DNA of 64,000 bases from an uncultured Erythrobacter sp. (GTDB lineage Bacteria; Pseudomonadota; Alphaproteobacteria; Sphingomonadales; Sphingomonadaceae), in the NCBI GenBank assembly GCA_947488155.1, contig CANKYK010000002.1:1-64000 (forward strand), read 5' to 3'. Each line of letters opens with the position of its first letter. The stretch's first letter is position 1. Shown here in pieces: positions 33,689-42,102 of the stretch. The notes under the pieces were generated by a model. That model saw nothing but the letters and a program-made list of their open reading frames with translations, did no database searches and had not been told where the DNA came from. The position numbers were made by a program, and so were the translations under genes.

Positions 33689-33898
33689 ATGGCCGAAGAG
33701 AAAAAGAGCAGAACATCACCCGCTGAGTTCATGAACCAGGTTCGGTCTGAGACCAGCAAGGTTGTGTGGCCGACGCGTGAAGAGACGATCCGCACCGCGA
33801 TTTTCGTCTTTATCATGATGGTGATTTTGTCGCTGTTCTTCCTCGGCGTTGATTCTGTCTTCAGCGCTATCGTCAGCTGGCTGCTAACACTCGCGTAA
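33689..33898 (+). CDS. secE: preprotein translocase subunit SecE
   Basis: Essential small subunit of the SecYEG channel, 69 residues, single-membrane-segment form. The conserved cytosolic amphipathic helix FMNQVRSETSKVVWPTREETIRT (about 12-34) precedes the membrane segment FIMMVILSLFFLGVDSVFSAIVSWLLTLA. The order secE-nusG with a 70-base gap is standard. Confidence 0.95.
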   Translation: MAEEKKSRTSPAEFMNQVRSETSKVVWPTREETIRTAIFVFIMMVILSLFFLGVDSVFSAIVSWLLTLA

Positions 33899-33968
33899 AT
33901 TGACCCGCGGCGAGGCAGTGCCCGCCGCTTGGTTCACCGGTTCATTTTCGACTTTCTAGGGATTAATC

Positions 33969-34505
33969 ATGGCTCGTTGGTACATCATCCACGCTTATTC
34001 GGGCTTCGAAAACAAGGTCAAAGAGGCGATTATCTCTGAGGCTGAGCGGCTTGGCTTGTCCGAGGGCGTTGAGGAAGTCGAAGTGCCGACCGAGACCATT
34101 ACCGAAGTGAAACGCGGTAAAAAGGTTCAGGTCGAACGCAAGTTTATGCCGGGCTATGTTTTGGCGAAGCTGCGGATGAATGACGACATTTATCACCTCG
34201 TCAAAAACACCCCGAAGGTCACCGGTTTTCTCGGCAACAACAACAAGCCGCAACCGATCAGCGAAAAAGAGGCCGCGCGCTATTTCGGCGGGGTCGAAGA
34301 GGCGAAGGCTGCGCCCAAGCAGCAAGTCAATGTCGATTACGAGATTGGCGACAGCGTCAAAGTGCTCGACGGGCCATTCGCCAGCTTTAATGGCGTGGTC
34401 GAAGAGCTCGACTTCGACAAGGCGAAGGTCAAGGTATCGGTATCGATCTTTGGCCGGGCGACTCCGGTTGAACTCGACTTTGAACAGGTTGAACTGGTCA
34501 AGTAG
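33969..34505 (+). CDS. nusG: transcription termination/antitermination protein NusG
   Basis: Elongation factor that binds RNA polymerase and Rho or ribosomal S10, 178 residues. The NGN domain begins MARWYIIHAYSGFENKVKEAI and contains FMPGYVLAKLRMNDDIYHLVKNTPKVTGFLG. The KOW domain is YEIGDSVKVLDGPFASFNGVVEELDFDKAKVKVSVSIFGRATPVELDFEQVELV. AGGGATTA precedes the ATG. In most bacteria rplK follows directly; here three unrelated genes intervene. Confidence 0.96.
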   Translation: MARWYIIHAYSGFENKVKEAIISEAERLGLSEGVEEVEVPTETITEVKRGKKVQVERKFMPGYVLAKLRMNDDIYHLVKNTPKVTGFLGNNNKPQPISEKEAARYFGGVEEAKAAPKQQVNVDYEIGDSVKVLDGPFASFNGVVEELDFDKAKVKVSVSIFGRATPVELDFEQVELVK

Positions 34506-34510
34506 GCGCC

Positions 34511-35356
34511 TTGCGTTCACGTTTGCATCGATTGGCAAAGGCCGCACCGCTCCTCGGTGTGTTGGCTCTGCTTAGTTGTGCTGAAGAGCCAATTCCTATC
34601 GATCTGCCTGAGTTCACCGAGCTCAATTGCGCTGACTATGCATCCGTCGAACATGGCGGCGCGATCTATTACAACAATGTCTGGAACAAGGGTGCAGCAG
34701 GCGGTTTCGATTGGCGCCAATGCATTGTCGAAGGCGGCAACGCCGATAATCCGACCTATGGCTGGTATTGGCGGTGGCCGGACTCCAGCAGCGACATCTT
34801 CGCTCAGCCCCAGGTAAAGATTGGTTCTTCGCCTTGGGATCCTCTGCCCAAGATTGACGACCGTTTCCCATTGGCTCTGGCTGATACGCAAAAGCTCGAA
34901 ATTGCGCATAGGCTGCGTGTCGTTTCAAACGGCAATTACAACATCGCGACCACCATGTGGCTGGTCGACAGTCCCGAGATCGGTGATGAGCAAAACCGCG
35001 CGATCATCCGCGCCGAAATCATGTTCTGGACCTATGCGACCAAAGGGCAGATGGATCCGGCTGGTGAGCGCATCGGCGTTATCGAGGATGGCGGTCAGAA
35101 ATGGTCAGTTTGGCTTGATCGAAATTGGGGCGACGCGTCCGGCGTAAACGATAACCAATGGATTTATTTGGCGATCAAATCCGAAGAACCGTCATTCGAA
35201 ATGCGATTTGACGCGGCAAGCTTGCTTAGCGACCCTTTGTTCAAAGATCTCGGACTTCAACAGTTCTATGTTGCAGATATCGAAGTGGGCACAGAGATTA
35301 TGGATGGCGAAGGCGTGGCCTGGGTAGATGACTTTGAGGTTATAACCACGCCTTAG
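34511..35356 (+). CDS. GH12-like (endoglucanase fold) lipoprotein
   Basis: A 281-residue lipoprotein (signal to C23, LLSC) not in any obvious common family, but its layout follows glycoside hydrolase family 12: NNVWNKG and QCIVEGG near 55-75, YGWYWRWP (83-90), the strand AEIMFWTYATKG with E169 at the expected nucleophile place, a W..W strand (WSVWLDRNW), and VGTEIMDGEGVAWVDDFEV with E262 where GH12 has its acid/base. GH12 enzymes cut beta-1,4-glucans or xyloglucan. Whether this distant member is active is unknown. The start is TTG at 34511, five bases after the nusG stop, so it is probably transcribed with secE-nusG. No other saccharide gene is next to it. Confidence 0.6.
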   Translation: MRSRLHRLAKAAPLLGVLALLSCAEEPIPIDLPEFTELNCADYASVEHGGAIYYNNVWNKGAAGGFDWRQCIVEGGNADNPTYGWYWRWPDSSSDIFAQPQVKIGSSPWDPLPKIDDRFPLALADTQKLEIAHRLRVVSNGNYNIATTMWLVDSPEIGDEQNRAIIRAEIMFWTYATKGQMDPAGERIGVIEDGGQKWSVWLDRNWGDASGVNDNQWIYLAIKSEEPSFEMRFDAASLLSDPLFKDLGLQQFYVADIEVGTEIMDGEGVAWVDDFEVITTP

Positions 35357-35370
35357 GCTAAGGCTGCTTT

Positions 35371-35568
35371 ATGAAGACCAAGCTTTCCATCTGCCGTAAG
35401 AAGACGCGTTTTGCCTCTGCCCATGAGGCTGAGGCGGCCGCCGAGGCGGCACCTTTTAAGCTGCGTGCCTATCGCTGTGAGCTATGCCGGAAATATCACC
35501 TCACCAGCCGGACCAAGGGCATGAAAACGCCGCACGCGGAGCTAGCGCGTCGGCGCGGTACAAGCTGA
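35371..35568 (+). CDS. small conserved protein with zinc-knuckle-like motif
   Basis: A 65-residue basic protein. It begins MKTKLSICRKKTRFASAHEAEAAAEA, resembling a helix with an early Cys, then RAYRCELCRKYHLTSRTKG, a C-x2-C...H arrangement like half a zinc finger. I have seen proteins of this pattern (YRC..C..FHLTSR.KG) in sphingomonads as conserved hypotheticals. AAGG precedes the ATG. Nucleic-acid binding is an inference. It sits 14 bases after the GH12-like gene and may be the last gene of the secE transcript. Confidence 0.7.
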   Translation: MKTKLSICRKKTRFASAHEAEAAAEAAPFKLRAYRCELCRKYHLTSRTKGMKTPHAELARRRGTS

Positions 35569-35573
35569 ACGGC

Positions 35574-36248
35574 TTACTTCGCTTTCTTGCCGCTCCGTTT
35601 CGCAGATGATTTGGCAGCGGGCTTCTTCATTGCTGATAGCTCTGCATCGATGTTGCTATCGAGCTGCAGGGCCGCGATTTCGGCCTCGATATTGGTTGGA
35701 GCCTCCTTGATTGCTCCCTCTGTGCCAAATCCAACGCGGCGCTCGATACTATCAATCCGGTCCATCCGGCGCGCGGTCTTGCTGTCGCCATCCGCCGACG
35801 ACTGGTTCGATGGAGAGGATGGGTCAGGCAGTTGTTTAAGCTGCTGAAGCACATCGCTACGCTTGGTTTCGAGCTGCGCGATTGCGTCTTCCATTTCAGC
35901 CACTGCGCCGCTCAGCTTGCTTGCTTCTTCTTCCAAGAGGCTCGCTTGTTTCCGGCCGTCCTCGCGGGCGAGCAGGGCTGATCGCGCCAAATCTTCGCGC
36001 TTGTGATCGACCGCAATCTTCGCCTTGGCGGTCCATTCCTCGGCTTGTTCTGAGGTTCGCTGTGCCTTGCGCGTGGTGCGTTCGTGCTCGCGGCGCGTTT
36101 TCAAGGCATCGCTGTGCAGGCCAATCAGGCTTTCTTCGATCTCGGTAAGGAGAAGACGCAGCATCTTGCGCGGATCGCTGGCCTTCTTGGCCATGCTATC
36201 AACATTGCTAGAAACGATTTCGCGCACGCGTACGGCTACATGGATCAT
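35574..36248 (-). CDS. PspA/IM30 family protein
   Basis: Coiled-coil membrane-stress protein of 224 residues. The family opening VREIVSSNVDSMAKKASDPRKMLRLLLTEIEESLIGL (compare the IIAANFNDLLDKAEDPxKM of PspA) is followed by a long helix (about 45-140) with AEEWTAKAKIAVDHKREDLARSALLARE, matching the A.....A...GREDLARAAL region of PspA. It ends with helix QLDSNIDAELSAMKK and a Lys/Ser-rich tail. PspA oligomers bind and protect the inner membrane. pspB, pspC and pspF are not adjacent. It faces the rplK promoter region and is convergent with the small zinc-motif gene. Confidence 0.85.
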   Translation of the reverse strand: MIHVAVRVREIVSSNVDSMAKKASDPRKMLRLLLTEIEESLIGLHSDALKTRREHERTTRKAQRTSEQAEEWTAKAKIAVDHKREDLARSALLAREDGRKQASLLEEEASKLSGAVAEMEDAIAQLETKRSDVLQQLKQLPDPSSPSNQSSADGDSKTARRMDRIDSIERRVGFGTEGAIKEAPTNIEAEIAALQLDSNIDAELSAMKKPAAKSSAKRSGKKAK

Positions 36249-36577
36249 GGTTTTAGTCCCCCCAGAATTACTTGACCTCGCGAAATAACCGGCACCTATT
36301 GCGCTAAAGTAAATGCGGGCAATTTAATGAGATGCGCACCCACCGATTACATTGTGTGCTTAGAAGAGCGCCAATAGCGACGCCCACGGCCCCCCCCCTT
36401 GCTGGGCGTAGGGCGTCGAGTTTTGCTTGCATTTTGGGCGCGCATGGCTATTGCGCCCGCTTCCGCGGCTTTGCTGACGGAAATCTCGTGCGGGAGGCTC
36501 ATGCAAATGGGCTGTTTGACCGCTTAACATGCAGGTGAGCTGAAACGCGCATCTGACAGTGTGAAAGGAGGCCCTGC
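36249..36577. promoter_or_regulatory. divergent region between pspA-like gene and rplK
   Basis: This 329-base stretch contains the rplK leader. A strong AAAGGAGG (36563-36570) precedes the GTG start of rplK. A run of eight or nine C (about 36390-36398) stands out. Promoter boxes could not be placed with confidence, and no gene is supported here. Confidence 0.4.
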
Positions 36578-37009
36578 GTGGCCAAGAAAATCGAAGGCTA
36601 TATCAAGCTGCAAGTTCCAGCTGGTACAGCAAACCCATCACCACCAATCGGCCCAGCATTGGGCCAGCGCGGCGTGAACATCATGGAATTCTGTAAGGCG
36701 TTTAACGCCGCGACACAGGACCTTGAGAAGAACGCCCCGATCCCGACGACCATTACGGTTTATGCGGATCGCTCGTTCACCTTCACCACCAAAACCCCGC
36801 CAGCATCGTACCTGATCAAGAAGGCCGCGAAGTTGAAGAAAGGCTCTGGCGAGCCGGGCAAGGTTGTTGCTGGCTCGATCAAGACCAGCGCGCTGAAGGA
36901 AATCGCTGAGGCGAAAATGAAAGACCTCAATGCGAACGATATTGACCAGGCTGTGAAGATCATCGCGGGCTCTGCTCGTTCGATGGGCCTCGAAGTGGTG
37001 GAGGGTTGA
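36578..37009 (+). CDS. rplK: 50S ribosomal protein L11
   Basis: GTPase-centre ribosomal protein, 143 residues, the usual length. It begins [44 protein letters not shown], the near-invariant L11 N-terminus, and ends with the rRNA-binding domain ([53 protein letters not shown]). The start is GTG at 36578 with a near-perfect AAAGGAGG. It is directly followed by rplA. Confidence 0.97.
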   Translation: MAKKIEGYIKLQVPAGTANPSPPIGPALGQRGVNIMEFCKAFNAATQDLEKNAPIPTTITVYADRSFTFTTKTPPASYLIKKAAKLKKGSGEPGKVVAGSIKTSALKEIAEAKMKDLNANDIDQAVKIIAGSARSMGLEVVEG

Positions 37010-37011
37010 TC

Positions 37012-37707
37012 ATGGTGAAGCTTACCAAAAATCAAAAACTGCGCGCTGAGCTCGATTCAGAAAAACTCTACGGCGTTGACGATGCGATCAAGACCCTGCG
37101 CGAGCATGCGTCGAAGAAGTTCGACGAGACTGTAGAGATTGCAATGAATCTGGGTGTTGACCCACGCCACGCTGACCAAATGGTTCGCGGCATGGTCTCG
37201 CTGCCATCAGGCACCGGTAAAGACGTGAAAGTTGCTGTGTTTGCGCGCGGTGACAACGCGGATAAGGCCACTGCGGCTGGCGCTGACAAGGTTGGCGCGG
37301 AAGACCTCATGGAAGACATGCAGGCTGGCAATCTCGACTATGACCGGATCATCGCGACCCCAGACATGATGGGCGTTGTCGGCCGCCTCGGTAAGGTTTT
37401 GGGTCCAAAAGGCCTGATGCCAAACCCGAAGCTGGGCACGGTCACTCCAAACGTTGAGCAAGCCGTTAAGGACGCCAAGGGCGGCCAGGTTGAGTTCCGC
37501 GTTGAGAAGATGGGCATTGTCCACACCGGCATCGGCAAGCTGTCGTTCTCTGACGATGCGCTGAAGGCAAACTTTGAAGCGCTGACGCAAGCGATTGTCA
37601 AAGCCAAGCCATCGGGCGCAAAGGGCAAATATGTGAAGAAGGTCACTCTGACCTCGACCATGGGTCCAGGTGTTAAGATCGACTTCGCTGAGATCGAAGG
37701 CGCGTAA
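37012..37707 (+). CDS. rplA: 50S ribosomal protein L1
   Basis: L1-stalk ribosomal protein of 231 residues; in many bacteria it also represses its own operon. Family marks are [31 protein letters not shown] and [43 protein letters not shown]. The ATG at 37012 follows GGAGG inside the end of rplK and is two bases after its stop. rplJ-rplL, which commonly come next, are not here; a terminator and an unrelated minus-strand gene follow instead. Confidence 0.97.
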   Translation: MVKLTKNQKLRAELDSEKLYGVDDAIKTLREHASKKFDETVEIAMNLGVDPRHADQMVRGMVSLPSGTGKDVKVAVFARGDNADKATAAGADKVGAEDLMEDMQAGNLDYDRIIATPDMMGVVGRLGKVLGPKGLMPNPKLGTVTPNVEQAVKDAKGGQVEFRVEKMGIVHTGIGKLSFSDDALKANFEALTQAIVKAKPSGAKGKYVKKVTLTSTMGPGVKIDFAEIEGA

Positions 37708-37751
37708 TTGACTTGGGGCGAGTGTGCATCCGCGCTCTCGCTTCCTCGCTC

Positions 37752-37812
37752 ATGCGACCTTGCGGTCGCATCGCTGCGGGCGGCCAGTCGGCCTTGCGGT
37801 TCCTCCGGAACC
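37752..37812. repeat. short hairpins after rplA
   Basis: Hairpins ATGCGACC-TTGC-GGTCGCAT (37752-37771) and GGTTCC-TCC-GGAACC (37798-37812), with GGCC-AGTC-GGCC between (about 37781-37792), fill the gap between rplA and its terminator. The dense hairpins look like an interspersed repeat unit rather than a gene. Confidence 0.55.
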
Positions 37813-37829
37813 AATTGTTCATACTGATA

Positions 37830-37867
37830 GAAGGGGCTGGGAGCAGAAGCTTCCGGCCCTTTTTGTA
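37830..37867 (+). terminator. terminator after rplA
   Basis: A GC-rich imperfect hairpin (GGGGCTGGGAG with CTTCCGGCCC, loop CAGAAG) ends in CCCTTTTTGT. It closes the rplKA transcript. Confidence 0.75.
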
Positions 37868-37868
37868 T

Positions 37869-38810
37869 CTAGGCCCTGAGCAAGCCGCGAAATTTGCCCA
37901 GTGCCCCTGAGCGTTCTGCGACGCTTTTGGTCCCTGCAACCAAACCATCAAATCCGGCGCGAGCGCTGAGCAATGTGCGATTGGCAACGCTTGGTTTCAG
38001 CATCACGAAGCTAGCGCAGTCTATGCTATCGCTACCGAACATGGCTTTATGCGCGCCGTCGCCTTCCGTGAAATCGAAATAGGCAAAGCGCGCTTCCGCA
38101 AACAGGCGTTCTAGCGCTTCCATCTGCAACACTGTGCCTGGCGAGAACCGCGACCATTCCGGGTCATAGCCGAGATGTGCATAAACAAGCGTGTCGCCGA
38201 CTACCGGCAGAGACAGATAGGCGATCGGCTTACTGGCACCTTTGGAGCCAGCATGCAGCAGATAGCAGCGCATTTCGCCTGCCTCTGCCTTGGTGAGCAG
38301 CTCGGTCCTTGCCTCCGGCGTTTCTGGCAGGCCAGCGTCAAGCAGGCGCGCCTGATAGGTCTTGGCCGACAATGGCAGCGCCGCATCGAAAAACGCGGCG
38401 ACTTCATCCGGTGTCCGGTGCTCTGTAATGGCAAAGCCCTCGCCTGCCTCACTCGCCAGCTTACGCTGTTTACGCCGCAGGGTTGAGCGAGTCTTGCCGG
38501 AAAAGCGGGCGAGATAATCTTCATAACTCGGACAAACCGCCGGTCGCATATCGATATAGTGGCGCTGATAGTCCTGCCGTCCGCCGATCAGATACTGCGG
38601 GAATTGCGCCTGAATCGCGGCCACAGCGGATTGCGGTGCGGATAGGATGCGCAGTCCGTCCGGCCCCGACTTCGCTGCACTTAAAGGCGCATCGTCTGCT
38701 GCCAGCACATCTTGCAAGGTGAAGGCCCAGGTCGACAGCGCCCGGCCGACGGACAGCAGGCGCCGCGAACCGACTGTGAAGTCAATAGAGGTGCTTGCGC
38801 CTGTCATCAA
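37869..38810 (-). CDS. GNAT-fold acyltransferase (FemAB/CelD-like)
   Basis: A 313-residue protein of the acetyltransferase group used in exopolysaccharide and cell-wall decoration (BioF2/CelD-like, Acetyltransf_6). The pattern includes YEDYLARFSGKTRSTLRRKQRKLASEAG (about 100-125), typical of these enzymes, then VAAFFDAALPLSAKTYQARLLDAGL, AYLSLPVVGDTLVYAHLGYDPEWSRFSPGTVLQMEALERLFAEARFAYFDFTEGDGAHKAMFG. The P.SPG...L segment binds acyl-CoA in relatives. Its ATG overlaps the stop of the deacetylase gene by four bases, so the two act together, probably on a surface polysaccharide. Confidence 0.8.
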   Translation of the reverse strand: MMTGASTSIDFTVGSRRLLSVGRALSTWAFTLQDVLAADDAPLSAAKSGPDGLRILSAPQSAVAAIQAQFPQYLIGGRQDYQRHYIDMRPAVCPSYEDYLARFSGKTRSTLRRKQRKLASEAGEGFAITEHRTPDEVAAFFDAALPLSAKTYQARLLDAGLPETPEARTELLTKAEAGEMRCYLLHAGSKGASKPIAYLSLPVVGDTLVYAHLGYDPEWSRFSPGTVLQMEALERLFAEARFAYFDFTEGDGAHKAMFGSDSIDCASFVMLKPSVANRTLLSARAGFDGLVAGTKSVAERSGALGKFRGLLRA

Positions 38811-39790
38811 AGCGCGCCGTAGAACGTGTTTGATGCGAACTGTTCTGCCATGCGCCAGCCAGTGCGCAGCGGGTTTGCGGGCAGCGGGTTGGATGGCAGC
38901 GGGTTTGCGGCGGAGCCATGAAGCGGCGGGGTGTCCCGGTAATTGCTGGTAGTGACGCCCTCCATTTCCGCGAGCGCCTCACACAGCCCTTCAAACCGCG
39001 TGTTCACAACCCGGTTCAGCGTCATCTTGGTGCGATTAACCAGCTCAAAACTGTGTGTCACCAGCGTAAAACTGGGTTGATCGGTGCTGCGCGCATAGCG
39101 CAATGCCGCAGTCATTTCGCCGAGTGAAAGCGCGGTTATTTGAGCGTGGCGCAGACCGCCAGTGATGGTCGCAATTGCGCCCACTGGTACTTCGATGATC
39201 CCTTCATACAGCATTGGCGAGCGGTCGCGTTCGGTCAACGCAATCTCGCACGCGCCGCCTTCCACCAGAGCGGGGCAATGGCTGCTGTCATAGCGCACTC
39301 CGATGGCGGCCAACGCTCGCAATGTGTCATTGTTCGCGCCATAATTGCCGGCTCTAAAAGCGACCGGTTTGGGTGCCCCTGCCGCGATTAGCACATCGCG
39401 TGCATATTCGAGCAGCTGGCATTGTTCTTCGAATGTGAAGTCCTTGATATTGCCGCCCGTGCGGTCTTTCAGGACAGCGGCAGAACCGGCCAATTCCAGC
39501 CATTCGGTATGGCAATGCAGTTGAACATCCTGACCGGCTTCGATGATTGGTCCGACCACATCTTCGATCGCGGCAATGCCCCAGATCATGGCAGGCATAG
39601 GATCGACGAAAAACACAGCCTTCAAATTGTGCTCGGCAAACTTGGCAAGCTTGTGCGTGATCCCGGCCGGACCATCGGGCGTAATACAGGCGATGGAACG
39701 CGCGAAATTGCTTTCCCGCTCCGCCTTACTCACGCCGGTGAACAGCCCGGCGGAATACTCGGTATCAATTGTGATAAAGGCCTGCGTCAT
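38807..39790 (-). CDS. polysaccharide deacetylase family protein
   Basis: NodB-fold hydrolase of about 327 residues. Starting at ATG 39790, MTQAFITIDTEYSAG gives the first motif with the Asp-Thr-Glu metal/base region, HCHTEWLEL the second (His-x-His), and FRAGNYGANNDTLRALAAIGVRYDSSH the third. THSFEL near 255 matches the last motif. Such enzymes remove acetyl groups from N-acetylated glycans, and the neighbour acyltransferase fits that theme. The C-terminus carries a short tandem repeat NPLPSNPLPANPL from 15-base DNA repeats. No signal peptide is seen, so the product may work in the cytosol. Confidence 0.85.
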   Translation of the reverse strand: MTQAFITIDTEYSAGLFTGVSKAERESNFARSIACITPDGPAGITHKLAKFAEHNLKAVFFVDPMPAMIWGIAAIEDVVGPIIEAGQDVQLHCHTEWLELAGSAAVLKDRTGGNIKDFTFEEQCQLLEYARDVLIAAGAPKPVAFRAGNYGANNDTLRALAAIGVRYDSSHCPALVEGGACEIALTERDRSPMLYEGIIEVPVGAIATITGGLRHAQITALSLGEMTAALRYARSTDQPSFTLVTHSFELVNRTKMTLNRVVNTRFEGLCEALAEMEGVTTSNYRDTPPLHGSAANPLPSNPLPANPLRTGWRMAEQFASNTFYGAL

Positions 39791-39871
39791 CGCGCCTGCG
39801 GCATAACGAAAAAGGGTTAAAGGGTCGTTTGAGCGACCCATGCCGCAATCCCGTCATGCAAAGGTGGCCCT

Positions 39872-41989
39872 TCACGCAAAGACAGAATGCGCCATCGCCA
39901 TGGTGAACATTTGCGCGTTGATCCGAATTGAGGACGGGAACACGCTCGCATCAGCGACATAGAGGTTGCCGGTGCCATGCACCTTCAGGTCTGCGCCCAC
40001 CACAGATCGGTTGGGGTTTGAACCCATAACATTGCCCCCTTGCGGGTGGGACGTGCTGACGATGAAGTCGTGTCCGTCTTTGAGGTGCTGTTCCACCAGA
40101 GCCTCAATATCGTCGCCTGGCCGAACGGTGACATTGCTGGAGGTGGGTAGGTAAACCTCCTCTGCTCCGCCGGCGAAGTGCATCTTTACGGTATCGATCA
40201 CAAATCCGCGCAATTGCTCGCGGTGCTTGCGTTTCAATTTGACCCTGAACTGTCCGCCTTTTACCTCGCCCATATCGCTGACAGGCATGAGGATGCCGAG
40301 ACAAACGAGGTTCGAATAGGATTCCATCCGGCGGACGTATTCACCGAACCATCCGCCCATTGAGGCAGAGAAAGTGGCGGGCGGGTGGAACCAGCTTTCG
40401 ATCAGGTGATCGCCGCGGTCGACATAAGTGCCCATCTGCACGCCGTCCCAACTGTTCACCGGATGAGGCATTTTTGCGATCACCGGGCAGGCCAGATTGC
40501 AGGCAATCTGCTCGCCAATATCGGCAAAATTGAACCGTTCCATCAGGGCCGAGGACGCGCCAGTGCCCGCCGCTATAATTGCACCCTTGGCCGGGCGAAT
40601 GCGTACATGGCGGCCGTTTTGGCGCGCTTCAACCGATTTCACCGGCTTGTTGTGCAGGTTCCAGCCAATATTGATGCGAAAGGCGGCGGTGTTTTCCGCA
40701 ATCCGCGCACCGTTTGCTAGGGCGTCTTTCAGCAGGGTTTGGACAACCGAACTCTTGCGATCATAGGCGCAGCCGGAATTGCAGTAGCCGCAGCCCCAGC
40801 ATTTGCGCGAACCATGGCCATAGTTCTTCTCAAACCGAGTGGCCTCGACATTGGCATCGTCCGCGCGGCCGTGCCCCTGAGCTTTAAATGCATTCCAAGC
40901 AGTGCGTAGATGCGCGCCGTTTGGTCCTGATATTTCCTCGGGGATTTCTGCAATGCCGAGCCGAGTCCACAAATGGTCAAACGCTGCGGTCAGCTTGCCG
41001 CCAGCGTTCACATCGACGCCATATTCGTCTTTCCAATGCTGGATCACATCCTGCGTGCGTGGGTGCGGATTGGCCTGGTCGGGGCGGAAACAAATCCCGT
41101 TATTGACCAGAGATGATCCGCCAATGCACTCGGCCTGAAGGATCGCAATCTCGCGATTGCTGGAGGTCATCAAGCCGCCGCCAATATACATGCCAGCATA
41201 TTGCTCTGCGTCTCTATGGCGGATCTCCGCCGTCGACCAATAATCGCCCTTTTCAATGATCAAAACACTGTCGCCTTTGGCTGCAAGCGCGGCGGCAGCG
41301 GCTGCTCCACCCGCGCCAGAGCCAATCACCAGCCAATCGCAGTTTTCGGTATCGGCTAGATCGCTGCAGGTGAGATCATCGGTGTCTGCAAATGGCTTTG
41401 CATTGGCGCGCGATTGCGGGGGGACGAAACCGATGCCGTTCCAGCTGCCGGGCTGCTGATAATAGGCGGAGTAGAACACCGTCCTTAGCCGCCCAAGCGA
41501 GCGGATGATTCCAAAATCAGCCTCGGCAATCTTGTCCGTCAGGCGCTGCTGGCGTTCCGCGATTGAGAGTTCGGTGAAGCTGCGCCGCAGCCACAGCTCC
41601 AACAGGAACAGGCCGCGCTTCACGTCCACTCGCGTGCTGTCAGGCAGGATCGCGATCCAGCGCATCGCATTGTTGACGATGTCCTCAATCGTGCCGCTGG
41701 GCGGTGGGCCGCCAAACAAGGCCTCAACATAGGCATGTTCAAAGCTTGCGCGGCGCTGAGCCACGACTTCGATCAGATTGTCATCCACCTGGATGGAATT
41801 GGCCTCAGCCCGGTTGATCGCTTCGCCTTCGAGCGCAACCGCGCCGGCGTCTGCAATGATGTAGTCTGCGCGTTCGCCATCTGGCCCCGCTTCAACGCGA
41901 ACAACCGGATGGCCTTCAGCAGTCTTTCCCAAGGGCCGCACATTACTGGGGGAAAGTGCGGTAATGACGGAAGGTGATGGGTTGGGCAT
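39872..41989 (-). CDS. GMC family oxidoreductase (long-chain alcohol oxidase-like)
   Basis: FAD-dependent alcohol or sterol oxidase/dehydrogenase of 705 residues. The N-terminal 200 residues are helical, as in FAO-type enzymes. The FAD site is WLVIGSGAGGAAAAAALAAKGDSVLIIEKG (about 220-250). A Cys-rich segment CWGCGYCNSGCAYDRKSS follows in the middle. The C-terminal GMC domain has the catalytic-site segment STSHPQGGNVMGSNPNRSVVGADLKVHGTGNLYVADASVFP. The ATG at 41989 with GGGGAG upstream replaces the longer frame to 42085. The neighbours cinA-like and BVMO genes are on the same strand, suggesting oxidation of hydrophobic alcohols or ketones, by inference. Confidence 0.9.
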   Translation of the reverse strand: MPNPSPSVITALSPSNVRPLGKTAEGHPVVRVEAGPDGERADYIIADAGAVALEGEAINRAEANSIQVDDNLIEVVAQRRASFEHAYVEALFGGPPPSGTIEDIVNNAMRWIAILPDSTRVDVKRGLFLLELWLRRSFTELSIAERQQRLTDKIAEADFGIIRSLGRLRTVFYSAYYQQPGSWNGIGFVPPQSRANAKPFADTDDLTCSDLADTENCDWLVIGSGAGGAAAAAALAAKGDSVLIIEKGDYWSTAEIRHRDAEQYAGMYIGGGLMTSSNREIAILQAECIGGSSLVNNGICFRPDQANPHPRTQDVIQHWKDEYGVDVNAGGKLTAAFDHLWTRLGIAEIPEEISGPNGAHLRTAWNAFKAQGHGRADDANVEATRFEKNYGHGSRKCWGCGYCNSGCAYDRKSSVVQTLLKDALANGARIAENTAAFRINIGWNLHNKPVKSVEARQNGRHVRIRPAKGAIIAAGTGASSALMERFNFADIGEQIACNLACPVIAKMPHPVNSWDGVQMGTYVDRGDHLIESWFHPPATFSASMGGWFGEYVRRMESYSNLVCLGILMPVSDMGEVKGGQFRVKLKRKHREQLRGFVIDTVKMHFAGGAEEVYLPTSSNVTVRPGDDIEALVEQHLKDGHDFIVSTSHPQGGNVMGSNPNRSVVGADLKVHGTGNLYVADASVFPSSIRINAQMFTMAMAHSVFA

Positions 41990-42102
41990 CTCACAATCTC
42001 CCCTTTGATTAGACAAAGAGAAGATGACGCAATTTGCTTTTGTCCGAAATAGAAATAACGGCGATTCCTTGTAAGGACGCGCCAATCTTTGCCGATTTCT
42101 GG

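Noticed and set aside
36332..36538. 68-codon frame upstream of rplK
   Set aside because: It lies in the leader region, has no ribosome binding site and no protein-like pattern.
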